64,000 bases of DNA from assembly GCF_016616235.1 (NCBI RefSeq), contig NZ_CP067100.1, positions 1,981,001 through 2,045,000 on the forward strand. The letters run 5' to 3'. Shown here one piece after another: positions 34,976 through 43,461 of the stretch; the first letter of the stretch is position 1; every line of letters starts with the position of its first letter. The stretch is from Bradyrhizobium diazoefficiens. Lineage in GTDB: Bacteria; Pseudomonadota; Alphaproteobacteria; Rhizobiales; Xanthobacteraceae. The position numbers and the translations under genes are program-made. The notes under the pieces were generated by a model. That model made no database searches. It had not been told where the DNA came from and saw nothing but the letters and a program-made list of their open reading frames with translations.

Positions 34976-35680
34976 ATGAACAAACACCTGGAACTCACCT
35001 CGGACAGTATCGTCGATCGCGTCTATGAACAGCTCAAGGCGATGGCCGTGAGCTACGAGTTCAAGCCGGGCGAACGGCTCAACGAGGGCGAGCTGGCAAA
35101 ACGGCTCGGCGTCAGCCGCACGCCGCTGCGCGAAGCGCTCAACCGTCTCAACACCGAAGGTTTCCTGCGCTTCACGCCGGGCAAGGGCTTTTTCTGCCGC
35201 GAGCTCGATGCGCACGAGATCTTCGATCTCTACGAGCTGCGCAAGTCGATCGAGGTCGCCGCGGTCCGGCTCGCCGTCAAGCGCGCCAGGGATGAAGACA
35301 TCGACGCGCTGCTGAAATTCCTCGAAGCTACCGGCCCCGATCCCGGCGAGCGTTCGTCGGTGGAGCTGGTCGAGCTCGACGAGACCTTTCACGAGCGGCT
35401 GATGGCAATGTCTGACAATGCCGAGATGCTGCGCGTGCTGCGCAACGTCAACGCCCGCATCCGGTTCGTACGCTGGATCGACATGGATCGGGTCAACCGC
35501 TCGAACACGCAGGCCGAGCACCGCGCCGTCGTCGAGGGTCTGAAGGCGCGGGATGAGGGGGCTTGCGTGTCGGTGCTGGAGAAGCATATCGATCGCCGGC
35601 TCGATCGTATCACCGCGGCGATCAAGGAAGGCTACGCGCAGATCTACATGCCGGCGTCGGCCAGGTCCGTGGCGAATTGA
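34976..35680 (+). CDS. GntR-family regulator (FCD subfamily)
   Basis: The protein has 234 residues from the ATG at 34976. The winged helix is at residues 10-75 (DRVYEQLKAMAVSYEFKPGE, LAKRLGVSRTPLREALNRLN). The FCD domain follows (FDLYELRKSIEVAAVRLAVK, ELDETFHERLMAMSDNAEML, AEHRAVVEGLKARDEGACVS). It lies within the catabolic run, directly after the racemase-like gene, and probably controls it. The AATACGGTATT site at 30164 is a possible target. Confidence 0.88.
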   Translation: MNKHLELTSDSIVDRVYEQLKAMAVSYEFKPGERLNEGELAKRLGVSRTPLREALNRLNTEGFLRFTPGKGFFCRELDAHEIFDLYELRKSIEVAAVRLAVKRARDEDIDALLKFLEATGPDPGERSSVELVELDETFHERLMAMSDNAEMLRVLRNVNARIRFVRWIDMDRVNRSNTQAEHRAVVEGLKARDEGACVSVLEKHIDRRLDRITAAIKEGYAQIYMPASARSVAN

Positions 35681-35687
35681 GGTTCTC

Positions 35688-35834
35688 TTCACCTCGCCCC
35701 GCTTGCGGGGAGAGGTCGGATCGCATCGAAGATGCGATCCGGGTGAGGGGGACTCTCCACGAGTCCAACTGCCAGCGTCGCCGCGGAGACTCCCCCTCAC
35801 CCCAACCCTCTCCCCGCAAGCGGGGCGAGGGAGC
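35688..35834. repeat. Dispersed inverted-repeat element, family R2, copy a
   Basis: The roughly 147-base element begins with CACCTCGCCCCGCTTGCGGG and ends with the inverse CCCGCAAGCGGGGCGAGGGA. Inside are a variable short hairpin (GATCGCATCGAAGATGCGATC), GGGTGAGGGGGACTCT and CTCCCCCTCACCCCAACCCT. Related copies lie at 39211, 47258 and 59334. It has the layout of a non-coding MITE/REP-like unit. It sits between the GntR gene and the decarboxylase genes. Confidence 0.85.
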
Positions 35835-35951
35835 GCACCACCGCTCGCGGCCGCAGCTATACAATCCTTCGATACCTGATCGTGCCAGACGGTCAGAGCC
35901 TTCGCACTCGAACATCGCTAGCCTGTTTCCAGAAATTCACGGAGACACGCG

Positions 35952-36494
35952 GTGCACAGCCCTCAGTCCCATCTCGAACCACACGCAAGCGATGACTGGT
36001 CGTCAAAACTCTATCGCGTCCTCAAAGCCGCCGATGTCAGGCAGATGTCCTACGTGCCGGATGCCGGGCACAGCCAGCTCATCCGCCTGTTTTCGGCCGA
36101 TCGCGATGTCACCTCCAATGTGCTGACCACGGAGGAGGAGGGCATCGCGATTGCCGCGGGCGCCTGGCTCGGCGGCCAGCGCAGCGTGCTGTTGATGCAA
36201 TCGAGTGGCGTCGGCAATTGCATCAACATGCTGTCGCTGCCTGCGATCGGCCGCTTTCCGCTTCTGATGCTGGTGACGATGCGCGGCGAATGGGCCGAGT
36301 TCAATCCCTGGCAGGTGCCGATGAGCCGGGCGACGCAGCCCTCGCTCGAAGCCATCGGCCTGAAGGTGATGCGGGCGGAGTCGGCGGAGGACCTGGTCGA
36401 GACCGTCGAATCCGCAGCCGCGCTCGCCTACGAGGCCGACCAGCAGATCGCAGTCCTGATCGGGCAGCGCCTGATCGGCAAGAAGAAGTGGTGA
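35952..36494 (+). CDS. TPP-dependent decarboxylase, alpha subunit (sulfopyruvate/phosphonopyruvate type)
   Basis: The 180-residue protein corresponds to the N-terminal (Pyr) half of a TPP decarboxylase. It carries the catalytic Glu motif NVLTTEEEGIAIAAGAWLGG, followed by VLLMQSSGVGNCINMLSLPA, FPLLMLVTMRGEWAEFNPWQ and VPMSRATQPSLEAIG. These match the ComD-like subunits of sulfopyruvate decarboxylase and the N-half of phosphonopyruvate decarboxylase. The PP-domain subunit follows at once. The reaction is probably decarboxylation of a 3-substituted pyruvate. Confidence 0.85.
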   Translation: MHSPQSHLEPHASDDWSSKLYRVLKAADVRQMSYVPDAGHSQLIRLFSADRDVTSNVLTTEEEGIAIAAGAWLGGQRSVLLMQSSGVGNCINMLSLPAIGRFPLLMLVTMRGEWAEFNPWQVPMSRATQPSLEAIGLKVMRAESAEDLVETVESAAALAYEADQQIAVLIGQRLIGKKKW

Positions 36495-36499
36495 CGTCG

Positions 36500-37090
36500 A
36501 TGTCCGTTCCCTCGCAGCTCGATCGCCGTGCCGCCGTCGCAGCGCTGCTGAAGAATCGCAAGGATATGCTGGTCATCTCGGGCCTTGGCTCTCCCACCTA
36601 TGATCTGCATGCGGCCGGTGATCGCGACGACAATTTTTATCTTTGGGGCGCCATGGGCGGCGCCGCGCTGATCGGGCTTGGCCTCGCGCAGGCGCAGCCT
36701 TCCAAGCGTGTCCTCGCGCTCACCGGCGATGGCGAGCAGCTCATGGGTCTCGGCGGCATCGCCACGATTGGCGTCGCGCGCCCGCGCAATCTGGACATCG
36801 TCGTGATCGACAATCAGCATTTTGGCGAGACCGGGATGCAGGCGAGCCACACCGGCGGCGGCGTCGATCTCACTGCGATCGCCGCAGCCTGCGGCTTTGC
36901 CGCGACCGGAACTATGCGAACCATCGAGCAAGTACAGCGCCTCGCTGCGCAAATCGCCGAACCGGCCGATGGCCCGCGGCTTTTTGTCATCAAAGTTCTG
37001 GCCGAAAATCCGCCGCGCTCGCTGCCCTCGCGCGATGCCGTCTTTATCAAGAACCGGTTCCGTGCTCATCTCGGGTTTGCGGCGGCCTGA
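36500..37090 (+). CDS. TPP-dependent decarboxylase, beta subunit (sulfopyruvate/phosphonopyruvate type)
   Basis: The protein has 196 residues from the ATG at 36500; a GTG at 36491 overlapping the alpha stop is possible. It has the cofactor-binding motif LALTGDGEQLMGLGGIATIG, closing with IVVIDNQHFGETGMQ, and NFYLWGAMGGAALIGLGLAQ before it. It is the PP half that completes the alpha subunit. No phosphoenolpyruvate mutase gene is nearby, so a phosphonate role is less likely than a sulfo- or other 3-substituted pyruvate. Confidence 0.85.
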   Translation: MSVPSQLDRRAAVAALLKNRKDMLVISGLGSPTYDLHAAGDRDDNFYLWGAMGGAALIGLGLAQAQPSKRVLALTGDGEQLMGLGGIATIGVARPRNLDIVVIDNQHFGETGMQASHTGGGVDLTAIAAACGFAATGTMRTIEQVQRLAAQIAEPADGPRLFVIKVLAENPPRSLPSRDAVFIKNRFRAHLGFAAA

Positions 37091-37144
37091 TCCGGAGCCC
37101 TCTCCGGGATAGCCGCCCCGAGCAGCTATCCTGGAGCGAGCCCC

Positions 37145-37924
37145 ATGAAACTATCCGGCAAGGTCGCCGTCATCACCGGCGCGGCGCGCGGCATCGGTAA
37201 GGCCTGCGCAAAGCGGTTCCTCGACGACGGCGTCAAGGTCGTCATCTCCGACGTCGACACCGATGAGCTCGAGAAGACCGTCAACGAGCTGGGCAGGCCG
37301 AAGGAGCTTTACGCCGTGCCGTGCCACGTCGCGCGACGCGCAGAGGTCGATCGTGCCGTTGCAACCGCGGTCCGGGAATTCGGCCGGCTCGACATCATGG
37401 TCAACAATGCCGGCGTCGCCCGCAACCGGGACATCCTCGAGATATCCGAAGAGGAATTCGACGAAATCATCGGCATCAATTTGAAAGGCGCGTTCTTCGG
37501 CGTGCAGGCCGCGGCCAAGCAGATGATCGCGCAGGGTGGCGGTGGGGTCATCATCAACATGTCCTCGGTGAACGCGCTGCTGGCGATCCCGTCGCTGGCG
37601 ACCTATGCGATGTCCAAGGGCGGCATGAAGCAGCTCACCTCAGTCGCCGCCGTCGCGCTCGCCCCGCACAACATTCGTGTCGTCGCGGTCGGGCCCGGCA
37701 CGATCTTGACCGATATGGTGGCGTCCTCGATCTACACGTCGGAAGACGCCCGCAAGACCGTGATGTCGCGTACGCCGGCCGGCCGTGGCGGCGAGCCGAG
37801 CGAGGTGGCTTCGGTGGTCGCGTTCCTCGCCAGCGACGATGCATCCTACATCACCGGGCAGACGATCTATCCGGATGGCGGGCGGCTGGTCCTGAACTAC
37901 ACGGTGCCGGTGAAAGAGAAGTAG
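37145..37924 (+). CDS. Short-chain dehydrogenase/reductase
   Basis: The 259-residue classical SDR has the cofactor motif VAVITGAARGIGKACAKRFL, NNAGVARN, a Ser in INMSSVNALL and YAMSKG (catalytic Tyr and Lys). The C-terminus includes DDASYITGQTIYPDGGRLVL. It may reduce the aldehyde made by the decarboxylase encoded just upstream, or oxidise an alcohol substrate. The 54-base spacing to the beta subunit fits the same operon. Confidence 0.9.
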   Translation: MKLSGKVAVITGAARGIGKACAKRFLDDGVKVVISDVDTDELEKTVNELGRPKELYAVPCHVARRAEVDRAVATAVREFGRLDIMVNNAGVARNRDILEISEEEFDEIIGINLKGAFFGVQAAAKQMIAQGGGGVIINMSSVNALLAIPSLATYAMSKGGMKQLTSVAAVALAPHNIRVVAVGPGTILTDMVASSIYTSEDARKTVMSRTPAGRGGEPSEVASVVAFLASDDASYITGQTIYPDGGRLVLNYTVPVKEK

Positions 37925-37995
37925 AGCCTCGAGACTTCACTGCGCCGATGTCATGCCGTCGATGAACTGGCGGCGATCGCTGCTTTCTTACCTCT

Positions 37996-39217
37996 CCCGC
38001 TTGCGAGAGCTTTGCATAAAGCACGAGTCTGGGATTCTCTCTGGCTTGAGGGGAAAGGGGCTGGGATGGCATATCGTCAGGTTGGACAACCGAGCTTCGC
38101 GGACGCGCTGGTGTCGCGGCGAGGAAAAGGGAGCCCGGTGCTGAGGCGGATTGGCGAACTGGTGGATTGGGAGGCAGTGGAGCGCGTGCTGGGCGGCCTG
38201 CCGGAACCGGAGCGGGGCGCGCCGGCCTATCCACGGCTGGTGATGTTCAAGGCGCTGCTGCTGCAGCAATGGTACGGGCTGTCCGATCCGGAGCTTGAAG
38301 AGGCGCTTGATGATCGGGCCTCGTTCCGCGATTTCTGCGGCTTTGTGCTGGGCGACGAGACCCCCGACCATGCAACGATCTGGCGCTTCCGGGAGGCTTT
38401 GCAGCGGGCCGGCCTGGACGAGACGCTGTTCAGTGAGATCTTGCGCCAGATTGAGGCGCATGGGCTGGTGGTGCGGCGGGGCACGCTGATCGACGCGAGT
38501 CTGATTCCGGCGGCGGTGAAGCCGCCGAAGCCGCCAGAGGATCCGCAACCGCCCGGCCCGGACGGCCTGGCGCCGAGCAAACTGGTCAACAGCAAGCGCG
38601 ATCCTGACGCGCGCTGGACCAAGAAGGGCGGCAAACGATACTTCGGCTACAAGGCACATGTGGGCATCGACCAGGGCTCGGCGATCATCCGCCGCAGCAA
38701 GCTGACCGATGCTGCGGTCAACGACACGGTGCCCGCCGACGAGTTGATCTGCGGTGATGAGAAGGCGGTGTATGCCGACCAGGCCTATGACAAGCACGAG
38801 CGCCGCAGCGGCCTTCGTGCGCGAGGCATCAAGCCGCGGCTGATGTTCCGCCCCAACAAGCATCATCCGCTGACCGAGCGGCAGAAGCGCTTCAACGACG
38901 CTGTGGGAAAGCGGCGCGCGCCGGTCGAGCAGGTCTTCGCCCGCCTCAAGGGCGGCTACCGCTGGGCGCGCGCCCGCTATCTGGGCCTGGCGCGCAACCA
39001 GACGCATCTGCGCCTGATCTGCCTCGCCATGAATCTCAAACGATGGGCGGTGCTGTCTGCTGTGGGAGCTGCAGCATGACCGTCGTCGCCCGAAGCCATC
39101 CGTCGGCCACCAAAACGCAACCGTTCCATGCCGTGCGCCGTCAGATGCTGCGCAAAAAAAGCCCGGCAGCAGGAACTACCCCCGCACATCCAATTAAGCA
39201 AAGCTCTCGCAAGCGGG
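37996..39217 (+). mobile_element. IS5-family insertion sequence (about 1.2 kb)
   Basis: One transposase gene is flanked by a perfect 20-base inverted repeat: 37996-38015 reads CCCGCTTGCGAGAGCTTTGC, and 39198-39217 is its exact reverse complement. The IS termini proper are probably GAGAGCTTTGC (from about 38005) and GCAAAGCTCTC (to about 39208). The outer CCCGCTTGC arms look like host R2-repeat sequence. No direct target duplication can be read because the flanks are themselves palindromic. The exact boundary is uncertain by about 10 bases each side. Confidence 0.8.
38066..39079 (+). CDS. IS5-family transposase (DDE)
   Basis: The protein has 337 residues from MAYRQVGQPSFADALVSRRG. It has the N-terminal domain found in IS5 proteins (PAYPRLVMFKALLLQQWYGL, then DRASFRDFCGFVLGDETPDH). 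The DDE residues are in GTLIDASLI (first Asp), VYADQAYDKHE (second Asp) and APVEQVFARLKGGYRWARAR (Glu with the Y-x2-R-x3-E-like block). The reading frame is intact, so the element may still be active. Confidence 0.93.
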   Translation: MAYRQVGQPSFADALVSRRGKGSPVLRRIGELVDWEAVERVLGGLPEPERGAPAYPRLVMFKALLLQQWYGLSDPELEEALDDRASFRDFCGFVLGDETPDHATIWRFREALQRAGLDETLFSEILRQIEAHGLVVRRGTLIDASLIPAAVKPPKPPEDPQPPGPDGLAPSKLVNSKRDPDARWTKKGGKRYFGYKAHVGIDQGSAIIRRSKLTDAAVNDTVPADELICGDEKAVYADQAYDKHERRSGLRARGIKPRLMFRPNKHHPLTERQKRFNDAVGKRRAPVEQVFARLKGGYRWARARYLGLARNQTHLRLICLAMNLKRWAVLSAVGAAA

Positions 39218-39322
39218 CGAGGTCGCGCCGTAGGCGCGGGTGAGGGCTCTTTCCTCTGGGGGATTGTCCCGTTGCGGAGACACCCTCCCCCCAACCCTCT
39301 CCCGCAAGCGGGAGAGGGGGCG
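39211..39322. repeat. Dispersed inverted-repeat element, family R2, copy b, interrupted by the IS
   Basis: From the right IS end the sequence continues as AAGCGGGCGAGGTCG, a short hairpin GCGCCGTAGGCGC, GGGTGAGGG, and then CCCCCCAACCCTCTCCCGCA and AGCGGGAGAGGGGG. This is the family R2 layout without its first arm. The missing arm, ACCTCTCCCGCTTGC, lies at the left end of the IS (37990-38004). The simplest reading is insertion of the IS into the first hairpin of an R2 copy. Confidence 0.7.
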
Positions 39323-39348
39323 CGCCGCGCAAGCGGCTTCAGCGCCGA

Positions 39349-40143
39349 TCACTCCGCCGCCACCGTCATCCCGTAACCGAGCCGCTTCGAGATCCCGCCG
39401 GCGCAATCCCGCAGCGCACGCGCGATCGGGCTGTCCCAGCGTGCATCGAAAGTGCCTTCCGGTCCCATCGCGGTGATGACCAGCGCGACGTGGCTGGAAT
39501 GGTCGAACACGGGCGCCGAGAACGCATTGACGCCGGGCAGGGGATCGCCGAGCGCGCGGGCGAGGCCGTGCTTGCGGACCTCGGTGAGCATCTCGGCGAC
39601 CTTGGCGCCCTTCACCGCGCGCTTCGGATTGTAGCCGACGCCGTGACGGTCGAGGCCACTTTCGAGCGCAGCATTGATTGTCTTCTCCGGCAGGAACGCC
39701 GCGAAAGCGCGCCCTGTCGCGGTCTCCAGCAGCGCCATCACCGAGCCGGCGCGCATCACGATGTGCACGGGCTGCCCGGGCTCCTCCAGCTGCACCACGG
39801 TCGGGCCGTGCGTGCCCCAGACCGCGAGCGAGACGGCGTGGCCGATCTGGCTCGCGAGTGCGGCGATCTTTGGCCGCGCGATGCGAACGCCGGAGAGGCG
39901 GCGGAGGCTGATCAGGCCGAGCTCCAATGCCAGCGCGCCGATCTCGTAGCGGCCGGTGGTCTCATCCTGCTCGATCAGTCCGATGCGGGAAAAGCTGGCG
40001 AGATAAGGATGCGCCTTGGCCGGCGTCATGCCGGCTTCGCGGGCGAGATCGCGCAGCATCATCGGCTCGCCGCTCCTGGCGAGCGCGCGGAGCAATTCTC
40101 CGCCGACCTCGATCGACTGGATGCCGCGGCTTTCTCTCTTCAT
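39349..40143 (-). CDS. IclR-family transcriptional regulator
   Basis: The protein has 264 residues from MKRESRGIQSIEVGGELLRA. The N-terminal winged helix is LRDLAREAGMTPAKAHPYLA. The IclR effector domain follows (PTVVQLEEPGQPVHIVMRAG, LLETATGRAFAAFLPEKT, VNAFSAPVFDHSSHVALVIT). It lies 19 bases from the end of the flavoprotein gene on the same strand, so it may be the last gene of that unit or have its own promoter. Its likely targets are the flavoprotein and transport genes next to it. Confidence 0.9.
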   Translation of the reverse strand: MKRESRGIQSIEVGGELLRALARSGEPMMLRDLAREAGMTPAKAHPYLASFSRIGLIEQDETTGRYEIGALALELGLISLRRLSGVRIARPKIAALASQIGHAVSLAVWGTHGPTVVQLEEPGQPVHIVMRAGSVMALLETATGRAFAAFLPEKTINAALESGLDRHGVGYNPKRAVKGAKVAEMLTEVRKHGLARALGDPLPGVNAFSAPVFDHSSHVALVITAMGPEGTFDARWDSPIARALRDCAGGISKRLGYGMTVAAE

Positions 40144-40162
40144 GCGCCTCCTGGCGTGTGGC

Positions 40163-41896
40163 TTACGCCGCGTCGCGCTTGGCGGCGCTGTCGGCGAGAT
40201 GACGGCCGGCAATGTAGCCGAAGGTCAGCGCCGGCCCAAGCGTGATGCCGGCGCCGGGATAATTGCCGCCCATGATGCTCGCCATGTCGTTACCGACGGC
40301 ATAGAGCCCGGGGATCACCCGGCCCTCGGCATCGAGCGCCCGCGCATTCTCGTCGGTTACGATGCCGGCATAGGTGCCGAGATCGCCGATCACCATCTTG
40401 ATGGCATAGAACGGGCCGTTCTCGATCGGCGCGACGCAAGGATTGGGGCCATGCAGCGCGTCGCCCTGGTAACGGTTATAGGCTTTTGAGCCCTTGCCGA
40501 ACGCCGGGTCATGGCCTTGTGGCGCGGTGGCATTGAACTGCTTGACCGTCTCCATGAACGTTTTCGCATCGATGCCGGCCTTCGCCGCCAGCGCCTCCAG
40601 CGTGTCGCCGCGCATGAGATAGCCGGTCTCGAGGTGATGACCCAGCGGCATCGGGAACGGCGGCACGCAGCCGAGGCCGTATTTGCGCAGCGTCTTGTGA
40701 TCGCACACCAGGAACGCGGCAATCTCCTCGCCGGGCTTGGCGGCCTTGATCATGGCCTGGACGAAGTCGTGATAGGAATTGCCTTCGTTGGCAAAGCGCC
40801 TGCCGTCGCGCATCACGGCGATCACGCCGGGTTTGGCGCGGTCGATGAAATGCGGCATCACGCCCTTCGAGCCGTTCTTGCGCGTCGTCAGCGACACCGG
40901 CACCCAGGCCGCCGCGTTCGGCAGCCGATCCTCGACATGTCCGCCCGCGCTTTCGGCAAGGCGCAGGCCATCGCCGGTATTGCCCGTCGGTCCCGGCGAG
41001 AAATGCTCGTTGCCGGTCGGCGCATGCGGGAACATCTTCTTGCGTCGTTCGACATCGTGCGGGAAGCCGCCGCAGGCGAGCACGACGCCCTGGCGAGCGC
41101 GAACGCGGACGTCGCGCCCCTCACGGGTGACGATCGCGCCGGTCACCGCGCCGCTCTCAACCGTTAGCTGGCGCACAGGGGAGGACAGCCACATCGGAAT
41201 CTTGAGATCGAGTGCGGATTTCGCAAGCCGTCCCGCCAGCGCATTGCCGTTGGTCAGCGTCATGCCGCGACCGTAGCGCAGCACGTCCATGAGATGTCGC
41301 GACAGGCGCTTTGCCACATACACGGCCGACGTCAGCGACTTCGTCACCCGCATGAAATGGATGATCTCCTTGCCGCTTCCGAGCATCATGCCGAACACGG
41401 TGAGCTCGGGCAGGGGCATGCCGAGCGTCTTGATCTGCTCGCCCAGCTCGCGGCCGTCGAACGGGCGCGTCACCATGGAGCGGCCGCCCTGCGCGCCGCC
41501 GGGCGCCTCGGCGTGATAGTCCGGGAAGACCAGCGGCATGTCGAAACGCAGCGCAGTCTTGCTGGTGAAGAAGTCCACGGCTTCGGGGCCTGCGCTGAGA
41601 AACGCATCGACCCGCGCTGCATCAAAATTGTTCCCGGCTTCGTGCCGCAAGTAAGTGCGCGCCTGCTCCGGCGTCTCCTCGATGCCGTAGGCCTTCGCCA
41701 GCGACGTGCCGGGAATCCAGAGCCAGCCGCCGGAGCGGGCGGTGGTGCCGCCGAAGCGCGGCTCCTTGTCGACGATCAGCACGTCGAGGCCGCGATAACG
41801 CGCCGTGATTGCGGCCGACATGCCGGAGCAACCTGATCCGGCCACGAGCACGTCGCACTCGTATGTTTCGCTTGCGCCACGCTCGTTGCCGGTCAT
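40163..41896 (-). CDS. FAD-dependent oxidoreductase, 3-ketosteroid dehydrogenase/fumarate reductase-like
   Basis: The 577-residue protein has the FAD motif DVLVAGSGCSGMSAAITARY and the RFGGTTARSGGWLWIPG segment typical of KstD-like flavoproteins. The C-terminal YPGAGITLGPALTFGYIAGR is shared with the FAD_binding_2 family. VTREGRDVRVRARQGVVLAC binds the cofactor in the middle. Family members introduce or reduce C=C double bonds. The neighbours (IclR regulator, LivK-type binding protein) suggest catabolism of an imported compound. No other steroid genes are visible, so KstD should not be taken literally. Confidence 0.87.
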   Translation of the reverse strand: MTGNERGASETYECDVLVAGSGCSGMSAAITARYRGLDVLIVDKEPRFGGTTARSGGWLWIPGTSLAKAYGIEETPEQARTYLRHEAGNNFDAARVDAFLSAGPEAVDFFTSKTALRFDMPLVFPDYHAEAPGGAQGGRSMVTRPFDGRELGEQIKTLGMPLPELTVFGMMLGSGKEIIHFMRVTKSLTSAVYVAKRLSRHLMDVLRYGRGMTLTNGNALAGRLAKSALDLKIPMWLSSPVRQLTVESGAVTGAIVTREGRDVRVRARQGVVLACGGFPHDVERRKKMFPHAPTGNEHFSPGPTGNTGDGLRLAESAGGHVEDRLPNAAAWVPVSLTTRKNGSKGVMPHFIDRAKPGVIAVMRDGRRFANEGNSYHDFVQAMIKAAKPGEEIAAFLVCDHKTLRKYGLGCVPPFPMPLGHHLETGYLMRGDTLEALAAKAGIDAKTFMETVKQFNATAPQGHDPAFGKGSKAYNRYQGDALHGPNPCVAPIENGPFYAIKMVIGDLGTYAGIVTDENARALDAEGRVIPGLYAVGNDMASIMGGNYPGAGITLGPALTFGYIAGRHLADSAAKRDAA

Positions 41897-41903
41897 CTGG
41901 GCC

Positions 41904-43118
41904 TCACTTCTTCAGGAGCGGACATTTGGATTCGGAGACCGGACGGAAGGCGTCCTCGCCCTTCACGGTCTTGACGATCTCCAGATAGTCCCAGGGCTCC
42001 TTGGACTGCTCGGGCGACTTCACCCTGGCCAGATACATGTCGCGGATGACGCGGCCATCCTCGCGCAAGCGTCCGCCATGGACGAAGGTATCCTCGATCG
42101 GCAGCTCGCGCATTTTCGCCATCACCTTGGCCGGATCGTCGGTGCCGGCGGCCTTGATGCCCTTCAGGTAATGCAGCACCGAGCCGTAGACGCCGGTGTG
42201 GATCATGGTCGGCATCACCTTGGTGCGCTCGTAGAATTTCTTCGACCAGGCACGCGTCGCCTCGTCCATGTTCCAGTACGAAGCCGTCGTCATATAGGTG
42301 CCCTGCGCGGACTTCAGGCCGATCGCGTGCACGTCGGTGTCGAACATCAAGAGGCCGACGAGCTTCTGGCCGCCCTGGACGAGGCCGAACTCGCCGGACT
42401 GCTTGATGGCGTTGTCAGTGTCCTGGCCGGCATTGGCGAAGGCAACAACGTCGGATTTCGAGCTCTGCGCCTGCAACGCGAAGGAGGAGAAGTCGGCGGT
42501 GTTGGTCGGATGCTTGACGCCGCCCAGGACCTTGCCGCCCATCTCGTTGATGAAGCGGGTGGCGTCCTTCTCGAGCTGCTGGCCGAAGGCGTAATCAGCG
42601 GTGATGAAGTACCAGGACTTGCCACCTTCCTTGATCACGGCGGAGGCCGTCACCTTGGACAGCGCGTAGGTGTCGTAGGTGAAATGGACGGTGTTGGGGC
42701 TGCACAGCTCGTCGGTCAGCGAGCTCGCGCCGGGACCGGAGAGCAGTGCGATCTTGTTGCGCTCGCGCACCATGTTGTGCACGGCAATCGCAATGCCGGA
42801 ATTGGGGATGTCGACGACGGCGTCGACCTTGCCGTTGTCGAACCAGCCGCGCACGATCTGCACCCCGACGTCGGTCTTCATCTGGTGATCGGCGCTGATG
42901 ATCTCGATCGGCTTGCCGAGCACGGTGGGCCCGAATTCCTCCACCGCCATTTTTGCGGCCTCGACCGATCCCGGCCCGCTGTTGTCGCGGCCCCAGCTCG
43001 ACAGATCCGTCAGCACGCCGATCCGCACCGCATCGTCGGAGACTTGCGCACGCGCGACTGTGGTCATGGCAGCCGACGTCATGGCCGCGAGCATGGCAAA
43101 GGCCAAAAGCCCTCTCAT
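41904..43118 (-). CDS. Branched-chain-amino-acid-type ABC substrate-binding protein (LivK family)
   Basis: The protein has 404 residues from MRGLLAFAMLAAMTSAAMTT, a signal peptide. Periplasmic binding domain type 1 features are VRIGVLTDLSSWGRDNSGPG, GKPIEIISADHQMKTDVGVQ and GKSWYFITADYAFGQQLEKD. No permease or ATPase genes adjoin. It lies seven bases upstream of the flavoprotein gene in the same direction, so one mRNA is likely. Such proteins often bind aromatic or other acids rather than amino acids. Confidence 0.9.
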   Translation of the reverse strand: MRGLLAFAMLAAMTSAAMTTVARAQVSDDAVRIGVLTDLSSWGRDNSGPGSVEAAKMAVEEFGPTVLGKPIEIISADHQMKTDVGVQIVRGWFDNGKVDAVVDIPNSGIAIAVHNMVRERNKIALLSGPGASSLTDELCSPNTVHFTYDTYALSKVTASAVIKEGGKSWYFITADYAFGQQLEKDATRFINEMGGKVLGGVKHPTNTADFSSFALQAQSSKSDVVAFANAGQDTDNAIKQSGEFGLVQGGQKLVGLLMFDTDVHAIGLKSAQGTYMTTASYWNMDEATRAWSKKFYERTKVMPTMIHTGVYGSVLHYLKGIKAAGTDDPAKVMAKMRELPIEDTFVHGGRLREDGRVIRDMYLARVKSPEQSKEPWDYLEIVKTVKGEDAFRPVSESKCPLLKK

Positions 43119-43278
43119 CGTCGTTCCCTCTCTTTTGTGGGCCACTTGGCGCGGCCGGTTATTCTGGCTGCCAATTAGATAATGGCGAATGAATTTGTCA
43201 ATGGCGAATTGATATCTCTGACGCAGGGCGATTTTTGGCGCTTCCGCATCATGAGAGGACACGCGCGCTTCACATTCG

Positions 43279-43381
43279 GTGTCATCGCCGGACTTGATCA
43301 GGCGATCCAGTAGTCCGGAGACGGTTGAGGTTGAGCCGAGAGGCCGCGGCGTACTGGATTCCCCGCTTTCGCGGGAATGAC
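43279..43381. repeat. Dispersed palindromic repeat, family R1, copy b
   Basis: It is the same element as 28417-28519, in the same orientation: GGTGTCATCGCC at one end, GGCGATCCAGTAGTCCGGAG, then GGCCGCGGCGTACTGGATTC and CCCCGCTTTCGCGGGAATGA at the other. It lies in the divergent region between the LivK-type gene and the MFS gene. Confidence 0.8.
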
Positions 43382-43461
43382 CAGATACTGAGAATGGGGA
43401 AACAAACACGCGGGCAGGTTGCAACCAGCGACGCGATTATCCATGATGCTTCCCGGAATCT

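Noticed and set aside
37145..40143. Composite transposon around the catabolic genes
   Set aside because: Only one IS copy is present and no second copy or inverted partner flanks the genes in this window.
40163..41896. Specific call as steroid dehydrogenase KstD
   Set aside because: The fold and end motifs fit, but no other steroid-degradation genes are nearby, so only the broader flavoprotein family is claimed.
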